DNA of 64,000 bases, from the NCBI GenBank assembly GCA_039720395.1, contig CM077832.1, forward strand, positions 16,124,060 to 16,188,059, read 5' to 3'. Below are positions 36,840-45,862 of the stretch, piece after piece. The first letter of the stretch is position 1. Each line of letters opens with the position of its first letter. A model generated the notes under the pieces. The model worked only from the letters and a program-made list of their open reading frames with translations, was not told where the DNA came from and did not search any database. A program made the translations under genes and the position numbers. The stretch comes from Liquidambar formosana (Eukaryota > Streptophyta > Magnoliopsida > Saxifragales > Altingiaceae).

Positions 36840-37283
36840 ATGTCGTCTACAAACAATCTACCCCCACCCAACTGTTTGAGAGCAAAACCAATGTTGTGTG
36901 ATTGTGGATGCCGAGCTATTTTGAACATATTGCACAAGGCACATAGTAAATTTTGCTTGTTCTACTCATGCCCTGGATACATTGTGAGTACTACGCAACG
37001 TTTTGATGTATGAGAATAATTCACTTTATGATAATGTGCATCTTTTAACCTTGTTCATCAATTGCAGGAACGTAATAGCCACAATTGCGAGTTCTTTGCT
37101 TGGTGTGAGCCTATGGATGGTGTGCATATCACTGATGACAATGCGTCTTCCACATTCGCTGCAGATATAGTGCATGTTGATGGGAGATGTAATTCCATTT
37201 TACCTACGTCCATAGAGTGGAGGATCATTGTCCGAGTGTTGACAATCTTGATGCTGTTGTATTGTGTTTTAAGCGTATTTTGA
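36840..37283 (+). CDS. GRF-type zinc-finger membrane protein, two exons
   Basis: Exon 1 runs 36840-36983 from an ATG (M-SSTNNLPPP); exon 2 runs 37068-37283; the intron has gtgagt...ttgcag borders. The 119-residue product has the GRF zinc-finger pattern: CDCG near residue 20, CLFYSCP near residue 39-45, then C-EFFAWCEP just after the splice. The final 20 residues (IIVRVLTILMLLYCVLSVF) form a membrane anchor at the C-terminus. GRF fingers bind single-stranded or structured nucleic acid in better-studied proteins. Small plant GRF proteins with a terminal membrane helix are common but uncharacterised. No stop or frameshift is visible, unlike the neighbouring genes of the same element. Confidence 0.85.
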
Positions 37284-37499
37284 ACATCTTGTAATTAACT
37301 CTTTTGGATTGGTACATTTGGGTTTGATTAAGTCAACATTGTTCATACTTAAAACCCACATTATCGATGTATGTAATTTCTAATGTTAGCAATGGAAAAT
37401 AGAAGTGTTTATTATTTTTTTTGTGTTTACTGAGATATCCACATTTAAATTGTTCTATCCCTTTCAATCGACTAATTTAAAGGCATTAGATAATATAGT

Positions 37500-37790
37500 A
37501 TATCACACTCATGATCAATATAGTCCACCACATCCAGGTGTAGTCGACCCTTTTGAAGGCAGTGTGATTACAATAATGTATGCAAATAGTCGACCACAGA
37601 TAGATGTAGTCGACCATTTTGAAGACAGTAGCTGGATACACTAATCTATATGCAATATAGTCGACCACAGATAGATATAGTCGACCATATTGAAGAAACT
37701 AGCTGGATACACTAATCTGTATGCAATATAGTCGACTACATAAGAATATAGACGACCATATTGAATACAGTATCTGTTATTTTAGCTAAA
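37500..37790. repeat. Left GTCGAC palindrome array
   Basis: Perfect gtcgac cores lie at 37543, 37589, 37609, 37660, 37680 and 37731, with near matches at about 37523 (gtccac) and 37751 (gacgac). They sit in repeats of about 71 bp, each reading caatatagtcgaccacagatagatatagtcgaccatattgaag, so two palindromes 20 bp apart per unit. Caatat to the left and atattg to the right make a larger inverted symmetry. This lies 3' of the transposon-protein gene. Confidence 0.85.
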
Positions 37791-37814
37791 CAGTTGTCCG
37801 TACGTGTAAGTTAA

Positions 37815-37945
37815 CCACCAAATGTACGTTTAAACACATTACGTTTAATTTAAGCAAGAAATGTACGTTTAAACAAATCACATTAAATTTAAGCAACAAA
37901 GGTACATTTAAACATATTACATTGAATTTAAGCAACAAAGGTACC
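37815..37945. repeat. 39 bp tandem repeat, about 3.5 units
   Basis: The anchor gtacrtttaaac recurs at 37824, 37863 and 37902 with exact 39 bp spacing, and a partial unit begins at 37941. Each unit reads gtacgtttaaacacattacgtttaatttaagcaa with small changes. It lies between the left GTCGAC array and the 3' end of the transposon-protein gene. Confidence 0.8.
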
Positions 37946-38205
37946 ATCACTGTGTATAATTGAACAACATAAATCTAACTAAACTGATTACAAAAGCACC
38001 ACTATGTCATGACCATCTACAAAAATCACCAACCAAGACAATGTCAACATCAAGAACACAAGTAATTGGACTATGTCATCATATCACACTACCCAAAAAA
38101 CTACCCAAACAACAAGGTCTACAGTCGACCATACTACCCAAAAAACAAATGTTTGTGGATCACACTACCAAATTACTATCCATATCAAGAACACAAGTAA
38201 TTGGA

Positions 38206-39834
38206 CTATTGGTCAAGGTCAACAAACTCTGCCGGTCCACTCGATGACGGTCCTTCCCCTCCAGGTGGTGGATGGCGATACTCCCGACTAACCATGGGAG
38301 GGTAAGAAGTTTGATATGCCCGGCTATCTCCACTTGGTGGTGGTGCTGGTGGTGGTGGTGGTAGTGGTGGTGGTGGTGGTGGTTGTGGATCTCTACCATG
38401 CCTTCCCCATAAAAATGAATCCATTGCTTTAGCACTTTGGTACACTTCTCCTCCATAAAAACCCAGCAAAGTCATATCAGCCTTGACATTGTTTATGGAC
38501 TTCTCCAACCCCGTAATCCTTGTCTCCAACCTTCCCAACCGAGAACCGATTTCCATAACCCCTTTCTCCACTGCCTTCATAGCCTCAACAACTTGTTTCA
38601 AATCTGACTGCTGTGTCGCCCCTTCATGTGCATGAGTATCAGTATGCTGCTCCTGCTGTGTGGGCTGCCCATCACCTTCATTATCGTCGTCCTCATCTTC
38701 CTCCTCGGCTTCATCCTTTTCATCACCCTCTTCATCCCCACTTTCATTCCTTACCCATATGTTCTCTTCTTCATCCAATTCAAACCCCATCCGCCTCAAG
38801 GTTGCCTCACTATACACATTAGTCGGCTTTAGTGCAACCACATCTGTCTCATCATCCAATGGGACCCCAAAAAACTCAAATATTGCGGTGAGTAACATCC
38901 CATAGGGTAGTACACCCTTCCTCTTCGTACAATCACGTATATGGTGAATTATAAGGTGCGCAAGGTCAAGTTTTTCACCATTTAGGATACACCACATAAG
39001 GAAAACATCAAAATAACTTACATGGTTACGACTACCTATGCGCGGCAAGATGCAATAGTGGATCATGTTATGAATAATCCTAGCCTCAACAGTCAATTGA
39101 TTGCACAATGGTGGTTTCTCCTTGGATACGTCTCTTGGTCTCTCACAAATCTGTCTGAATGCCTTCTTCTTTTTGAAACCGTGCCCCTTAACCCAATGAT
39201 GTGTGTAGAATTCCTGGAAAGTATCAAATTGGGGTAAACCAAATAGTTGGTTGATTGTGGCACAATTCAATGTAATGGGCACCCCTTTGACATATGATGT
39301 GCACCGTAAGGGAGATTTCTCCAGTTTGAATCCCGCGTAAAAAGCGCGAACCAATCAAGGGTACATACAGTTGTTTCGATGGAGAAAGTCATACCATCCG
39401 ATAGCATGAAACAATGAGGGGATCCGGAACTCATACCTCGCGAAGAAATTGAAGTCCACAACCCTTCCCAACTGAATGGTGCGATCCTTGAAGTTCGAAT
39501 TGTACCTGAGAAGCACAGCGTCATTAATGCATAAATCACCATCTCGGTTTGCCGGGGTTGCACGCTTATCCTTCTTCCGACGCTTCTTTGATCACTTTGA
39601 TTGTGTAGGGTGTGTCTCCATTAGTGGTGCGGATGATTCTATATCCCCTTGTGGTGGTGGTAGATTGTTGGATACACTATCCCCACTTTCGGCATCATCA
39701 ATCACTTGGCGTTTTCCTTTCCCTTTCGATTTCTCCGCAATTGATAAAGTGCCTTCGGTGCCTTTACTTCCCTTTGTTCCCTTTGCGGCATCAATTGAAG
39801 TTTGGAGTAGTTTCTCCGTTCTCCTCGTCCTCAT
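38206..39834 (-). pseudogene. Putative plant transposon protein (Transposase_32-like) with proline-rich tail
   Basis: The frame starts at ATG 39834 and is continuous to 38206 except for two in-frame TGA codons (near 39592 and near 39355). The basic N-terminus is lysine-rich. The middle part (about residues 130-340) fits the putative plant transposon protein family: YVKGVPITLNCATINQLFGL, VEARIIHNMIHYCILPRIGS, FLMWCILNGEKLDLAHLI and LPYGMLLTAIFEFFGVPL. Then come an acidic stretch, a coiled-coil segment (VVEAMKAVEKGVMEIGSRLG) and a poly-proline stretch near 38330-38390. The biochemical role of this family is unknown. It is flanked by GTCGAC arrays. Confidence 0.8.
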
Positions 39835-40109
39835 CTTCGATAGTTGGTAATGGATGCAATTGCTAGGGTTACACTAAATCGATATTTAAAGGGTGAGAAA
39901 GTGCCGATACTAAATTTGGAGTGAAAGAGTGTAGAGTAATGCCGAATGGTGATGATGGAGGTTGGGGAGAAATGCAACGTTTTGGATGGTGGAGGTTGGG
40001 AAGAGATACGACATTTTGGATAGTAGAGGTTAGGGAAGACACGGCGACTGTGTTTACCGGCGAAGTGGGGTGGAGTGAATGGTGGTGATGACGTTTCGTT
40101 TAGGTTTGG

Positions 40110-40690
40110 GTTTTAAGTCGACCATATTGTAAGTTCATTAGTGTCTGTTTGGATTCATTTTTTAAATTGTATAGTTGAAAACCCTGCGAACCCTCACAAT
40201 ACAAATACCCATGATTCAATATAAATTTACATAAAAAACCTCAACTCGAGTGCTTTAGTCGACCATTGCAAGATCTAGTTGACTAAATTGATCCCAGAAC
40301 CTAACAACCCCAATTCCAGTGATTTAGTCAACTATAATGGTATACAGTCGACCAACATGAAGGCAATAGTTTCTCAGATATTAAGAAAAATCCTTATACA
40401 ATATAGTCGACTATGGACCAATATGGTCGACCATATTGAAGACCGTAACTATTTAGCTTTATTGAGTTTATTCATTATACAATATAGTCGACCACAGATA
40501 AATATAGTTGACTAATTTCAAGGCAGTAGCTAGACATAGAATTGATGAAAAATCATTATTCAATATGATCGACTATGGATAGGTATAGTCGACCATATTG
40601 AAGACAGTAGCTATTTAGTTTTACTGAGCTTATTCATTATACAATATAGTCGACCATAATGGTCTACAGTCGACCATACTAATGTTATTA
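40110..40690. repeat. Right GTCGAC palindrome array
   Basis: Perfect gtcgac cores lie at 40117, 40258, 40347, 40406, 40426, 40487, 40588, 40649 and 40669, with variants gttgac or gtcaac at about 40278, 40327 and 40507. Many are paired 20 bp apart as in the left array and share the same context (atacaatatagtcgac, gtcgaccatattgaag). The array lies immediately 5' of the transposon-protein gene, so it could be promoter-proximal control sites as well as subterminal binding sites. Confidence 0.85.
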
Positions 40691-40770
40691 GTGCAGACAG
40701 TATTATATCATCCATATATATCCGATGTACCTATCATTGAATAACTACCCATTTCATATACAATAATAAG

Positions 40771-40977
40771 AACATGGCAAGATACCATCGTCATCATATT
40801 TATCCTAAATTAAATACAAAAAACAACCTTCACTGTAACATCATCGCAAGGTACCGGGGTCATCATAATTATATTAAATTAAGTACAAAAAACAACTTTT
40901 ACTGTAATAACATGGCAAGGTACCGGAGTCATCATAATTATCCTAAAGTAAGTACAAAAAACAACCTTGCCTGTAAG
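40771..40977. repeat. 69 bp tandem repeat, three units
   Basis: The anchor gcaagrtacc is at 40777, 40846 and 40915, spacing exactly 69 bp. Each unit holds gtcatcataattatcctaaa, then tacaaaaaacaac and ctgtaa. It lies between the right GTCGAC array and the Myb-like gene's 3' end. Confidence 0.85.
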
Positions 40978-41041
40978 GCCAAAACTCTCATAACAACATT
41001 AAATTACATAGTCTAAGGAACAACACTACCAACTAAACCAA

Positions 41042-42084
41042 CTAATTACTTGCGCGAAGCACCTCTATAACCATGTCCTTACGCTCCTCAATTGTGCCAG
41101 ATAAGAAGAGATTGGTCAAGAATGCACTATCAATAATGCGTTCACTAGATCGCATGAGTTGACCCGTAGGAAGACCAGCTATCTTTCGAAACTCCTCAGC
41201 GACCAGCTTGTTGGAATTACTTTTTTCGATCAAAGCATTGCCAATATTGTCAAGATAAATCATGGTACCGTCTACGAGCTTGTTGATAAATGATGATACT
41301 TCAAGCTTCAAGCATACCACGAGTCCACCCATCTGTTGCAATGTCCCTTGTGGCAATGGTTGGGGTTGAGGACTAGAAAAATCAATGCCATCGAGACCTT
41401 CCTCAAATGCAATACTTTAATCGACATCATTGGCAGCAGTGGCTTCAGTGGATTCAATGGCTTCTTCCTCCGCAGCTAGGGTAGTAGCTCCCAATCCATT
41501 CGCACGATCCTTGTCGAATATTTCCAATAAAGTATCATAGTGCGGGAAAGATTTATTTCGCAACCCACAAGCAGTTGGATGACTCTACAACATGTTGAAA
41601 AGTTTCAATTAGTAAATATGTGCACAAATGTGTTAATGTGCACAAATGTGTTTGATATCTAATAATGTACGTATTGGAATTATTCAAAGAAATAAATACA
41701 AATTTACTAACAAATAATTACCTTAACCCACAAATCAAACACGTCCTTCTCAGCTACTACCATCTTATCTACATCGTTCCAAGAGAATCTACTTCCATGG
41801 GAGAACATTTCGGCGATAGCCATGGCTTGTTTTTTCAACGTCTTCACACGCGATTCAATGTGAGGCGACGCTTTTAACCCACATCCAGGTGTCTTCGCTT
41901 CCAGCATATGCTTCAATTTAACCAAGTATCCGGATTTGAATCTAGTGTCGTATTTCCACGTACCCAAAATATACAACTCATATAGACACCCGACCAATTT
42001 AGTATCCTCAGTCGGAGTCCATTGATGCTTCTGATTCCGTGCAACGGGTGTGAAAGCTGTATCGAGGGATGCCATCCTGTACAT
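41042..42084 (-). pseudogene. Myb/SANT-like partner protein of a PIF/Harbinger element
   Basis: The first exon (42072 to about 41720) begins at the in-frame ATG giving MASLDTAFTPVARNQKHQW and carries a Myb/SANT-like DNA-binding domain: WTPTEDTKLVGCLYELY, then GYLVKLKHMLEAKTPGCGLK, SRVKTLKKQ and FSWNDVDKMV. The exon after the intron (about 41587-41042) has SHPTACGLRNKSFPHYDTL, the conserved second block, then a TAA stop near 41416, then a helical C-terminus. In characterised Harbinger systems this second protein brings the transposase to the DNA and into the nucleus. The in-frame stop makes this copy doubtful. Confidence 0.8.
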
Positions 42085-42371
42085 TCAACACAATACAATG
42101 CGTATGCAAATATAATTGAAATATATACAAGTAAGACTATGCCAGTGCCTTCTCAAGAAAATGTTACAAACCAATAACAAATTTTAAATTTACCAATTAA
42201 CCAAAAAACAATCACATACAAACCAATAAAGAATTAAACAAATAACAATCACATAGCATAATACTAAGATTGTTCAAGTAGTCTACCATCTTATAAAATT
42301 ATTACAAACCAATAATAAACTTTAACATTATCCAACAAACAAATGTATGATATCCAACAAACAACTACATA

Positions 42372-43572
42372 CTATGCATTCCTATATGCCATCCATTCAC
42401 TGAACATCTCGTTTGCCATTGTATCCCTCCAATCTTGCCATTGATCGGTTACATCAACATATTCTAATGATTGATCATGTGGTATAGTATAATTTTCAGT
42501 AAACAGCAGTTCAACAAATGGGTCGGTCGGCATCTCCCGGGTTATGTGGTTGTGCAAAAGAACACATGCAACAATGATCCGGTTGTATATCTTCACTAGA
42601 TAAAAGACGGACTCCTTAAAATGACCCACCTCCGCTTCAACAGACCAAAGCATTATTCTATAATATTCTTAGCATTTCAATGTTTCATGTTGAAAAATTC
42701 TTGTGGAGTTGTAGGTTGGTGACCAGTCCTCCAATCATTCAGATGATACTGCTGGCCTCTATACGGGGCAAGAAAACTCTCTCGCGAATCAGCGACAGAT
42801 CCTTCCCAACCAGGCAACACAAAAATGAATTGCATGTCTTGAGAGCAAAATCCGAAGACATTAGTTGCAATATCATTTTTCCGTGTTTGATACCTAGGTT
42901 TACCAACCTCGGGCACAATCACACTAACATAAGTTCCATCTAAAACTCCCAAATAGTTCTACAACACAGATGGTATAAAATAAAAATTAAAAATTAAAAT
43001 AAACCGTAAAAATGAAACAGTGTATAATTGGACTATGTGTTTGGTATATATACCTTAAACCATTTCCATTGTCCATCCGTGGAGTTTTCTGAAACTGCTT
43101 CTAATTGTTTAAGCAAATAGCTTTGCAATCGAATGACTCCATTCAACACTAGATTGAAGTATATACTAATAGTTTCACCAGACCGCATAAACTTATTTAT
43201 TATGACTTTATTTTTTACATGGTGGACAAGAATATGTAAGAACATAGCAGTCATCTCCTCAACTGTTACGTGCTTAGTGTCCTTTAACTTGCCAATAGTG
43301 CGAAGCAAATCACACAACTTGGCAAAAGTTGACCTATTCATACACAATTGGCTTATGCATGTTGTGTTATTGTGCAATATGATATTGCGAAGGTGCGCTT
43401 CACATCTATCTACTGTGAAGTAGGACTCAAACTTCAAATAATACTTTCTATAATGTTGTTCTAATAGTGAGTACAACAAAACTTCAATAACATTAATACA
43501 ATTGAGTAGAGACCAAATAATTTCTAACATAGCAATCAATTGTTTCTTCTTAGACACCGTAAGTTTACCCAT
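42372..43572 (-). pseudogene. PIF/Harbinger transposase, disrupted
   Basis: Exon 1 (43572-43054) holds the N-terminal helical region (LCMNRSTFAKLCDLL, TVEEMTAMFLHILVHHVKN). After an intron (gtatat...gttgtag) exon 2 starts at 42958 with NYLGVLDGTYVSV, which includes the first catalytic Asp, then GFCSQDMQFIFVLPGWEGS. The next block VADSRESFLAPYRGQQYHL skips directly over the roughly 28 residues that normally contain YYLVDAGY, so the second catalytic Asp is missing. Later FFNMKH is followed by two stops near IIE-CFGLLKRRW and a frameshift before RIIVACVLLHN. The C-terminal part reads EWMAYRN. Confidence 0.88.
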
Positions 43573-44745
43573 ATCTATGAATCATTAGTGTTCAATGGTC
43601 ACAACACTTTTTAATACAAATACAAATAGTTTAGTCATGTAAGAAAACAAAAAAATGAAACATACATACAACCACAGAAGATAGACACAAATAAACCATT
43701 CATTATGGTCTATGATAAATATGATTACGTATATACAAATTGAATAATTTATAATTATTTGTGAAATTTATATCTACAAATATCAAACAATATATAGTGA
43801 GAAAGAGCATTTTTAGTCTACTTCATCAAAAAAAAGAAAGAAAATGATCATATTTAGTAGTGTAGGTAATAAACTATTAATGTTGTTGCAAACACAATGT
43901 ACGGCTATACAATTGCAACATGAGAGTTGAAAAAACTACTTCATAACTGACCACTGGAACATGAATAAACTAATTACTCACATGAATAAAATCAAGCAAA
44001 ATGAAGTAAAACCACTGGTAAACTAATTACTCACATGAATAAAATCAAATTGCATGATTTTTGCCTTAAATGTGTCATATATTAAACAGGAAAAATTGTA
44101 AATCTAACATTTTGTTTAATAACCCTCTCGAAATTTCTAGATCTAGATTTATAGGTATACCCAGACCATCACGATACACCCAAACCCACTTCGCTACAAT
44201 AATAACATCGAAATCTATAGAATGAACACGAAATCGCGAAACCACACACCCAACACCCATTTAACTACAAAATTAGATTATTCCCCAACCCGAGAAATGC
44301 CGATTCTGAAAGAGAGAAGTAAGAATACCTTACCAGATGCGAGAGTAGAGTGAATCGCGAAGAAGGGTTGAAGGAGTTGGCGAGCTTCTTCTTCGTGCTT
44401 CGATTCCTTCGCTGCGGCCACAGGAAGACTAAGAAAAGCGCAACAAAACTAGGGCTCTAAGAACGATAGATAATGTTGTGAATGGGAGGGGACATGAAAG
44501 AAAGGATAGTTTATTGTGAACAAATGGCAAGGGCACAGTTGGTATTAAAATTATACTAAAAGGGATTCCCGCCTGGGAAGGGGGAATCAAACCCACCAAA
44601 AATTTAGAAATCATTTTTGGCCAAATGGTGGGAAAGTGAAGAACCGAGAATGCATGTTTCCCTGGGGTTGTGCAAGCCAAACAATTGAATCTTCTCCACA
44701 TTTCACTTTCCCATTCCTGATGCCCCTCAACCAAACGCACCCTGA

Positions 44746-45170
44746 TGGGCAATTTAGACGGTTTTATGAATTTGGTATTAAATGTGGTGGCAAACAACCC
44801 AATTGCTCATAACCTCTCGAGACTTCCTGAGGTCAATCTCTTCACGAGGATAAATAATATGGCAAACAACCCAATTCATAGTTTCAGGTTAGTTTTCTTG
44901 AGCCTATTCGAATTATGGTTTATATGAATATCTACATGAGCAGTGCTATTTATCCAAAACATCCTAAATTCAACATCTGAAATGAGGTGCAATCTTAGAA
45001 TTGGATCTACTTTTAGTTCATTTTCAAATTCCAGTTTCAAAATTCAAATTTGTGAGTTGTTAGTTTGACACAGCATTTGAGATGTTGTATTTAAGAAAAT
45101 AATTTGGGATAACTAACATTTTTATATACACTCATATTTGATATTTAACTTATTTATTTTTATTTTGTTG
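44746..45170. other. Unassigned host sequence right of the Harbinger element
   Basis: The sequence is AT-rich with two short direct repeats of atggcaaacaacccaatt (about 44779 and 44860). An open frame crosses it, but I recognise no family. Confidence 0.3.
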
Positions 45171-45405
45171 TGTAGTAGGACTATGACGATTTGCATATAC
45201 ACTATAATCCTCTTTTTTGGAGTAGCGACGAGTGCTACTACTTTGTTCAAAAGGCCGCGAAATTGAGAAAAATAAATGGGACAACATTTGATAATATTCT
45301 TAACATTAACAAGCCAAAAGCAACAATGAGTGGTTGGCACTTGGCGATTTGCTCGGGTGACTTTTGTAAAGTTTTGATCGAACAAGGTAGATATCAAATA
45401 TATTC
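45171..45405 (+). pseudogene. Unrecognised exon-like fragment
   Basis: A plus-strand frame from an acceptor-like ttgtgtag at 45170-45177 reads DYDDLHIHYNPLFWSSDECY, then FVQKAAKLRKINGTTFDNIL and SGWHLAICSGDFCKVLIEQG. The composition is coding-like (balanced, few repeats) and the frame is longer than surrounding ones. I do not recognise the family. It may be a remnant of a host gene interrupted by insertions. Confidence 0.35.
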
Positions 45406-45493
45406 TCATGGGAATGAGTTGCTAAGTCAATATCTCATGTTCATAAAAAAACATTTATCATCATTATCAAGGCCATGTATACTTCTAGTCTTA

Positions 45494-45862
45494 ATGATTT
45501 TTATACTTCATTTTGTTGTAACTTTTTTCGTTAATATATTGCCTTTTAATTTCTTAACAGCTTGGATCAAATTTCATGAGGAATATTGAACGTCAAATAA
45601 ATTCCCTATTTTCATCTGGGATCCCAAAAATTTTCTACCAATTGGCACTCGAGGAGGATACCGAATTTTCTACTCACTTTGGGTGATTCTAAAATACCCT
45701 CTATCCTTAAAATGTCTTTTCAATTTTTCTTTCTTCTAGCATGAATTTCTTTTAGAATTTCAATTCAAGATTACTTAATATTTCACCAAAATTTTGATAA
45801 AATAAACTTTACATTTTAATGCATCATTCTTAAAAATGAATACTGAACACCTTAATTTTTTT
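45494..45862 (+). repeat. Inverted duplicate of 52690-52914
   Basis: The block starting cttaatgatttttatacttc and ending actgaacacctta matches the reverse complement of 52690-52914, including tagcttggatcaaatt, ggaatattgaacgtcaaata and caattcaagattactt. This copy has about 130 bp extra in the middle (45600-45760). Confidence 0.7.

Larger units (their letters stand above)
35177..44742 (-). mobile_element. Large PIF/Harbinger-type element carrying four genes
   Basis: The termini are inverted: gggtgtgtttggtt at 35177 and the reverse complement gggtgcgtttggtt ending at 44742. The inverted similarity continues through a gaatggga block. The 3 bp flank is TGA on both sides (35174-35176, 44743-44745); the usual PIF/Harbinger target is TWA. 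Inside are a GRF zinc-finger gene (+), a transposon-protein gene (-), a Myb/SANT-like gene (-) and a Harbinger transposase (-). The transposase plus Myb-like pair is the standard PIF/Harbinger gene set; the other two are extra. At 9.6 kb it is long for the superfamily. Confidence 0.75.

Noticed and set aside
37500..40690. CRISPR-like regularly spaced palindromes
   Set aside because: This is plant nuclear DNA; the units are diverged tandem repeats with paired palindromes, not identical repeats with unique spacers, and no cas-like genes exist.
44746..44927. Possible LSm-like reading frame (GNLDGFMNLVL) right of the Harbinger element
   Set aside because: Only one short phrase resembles an Sm fold, with no second Sm motif and no supporting exon.
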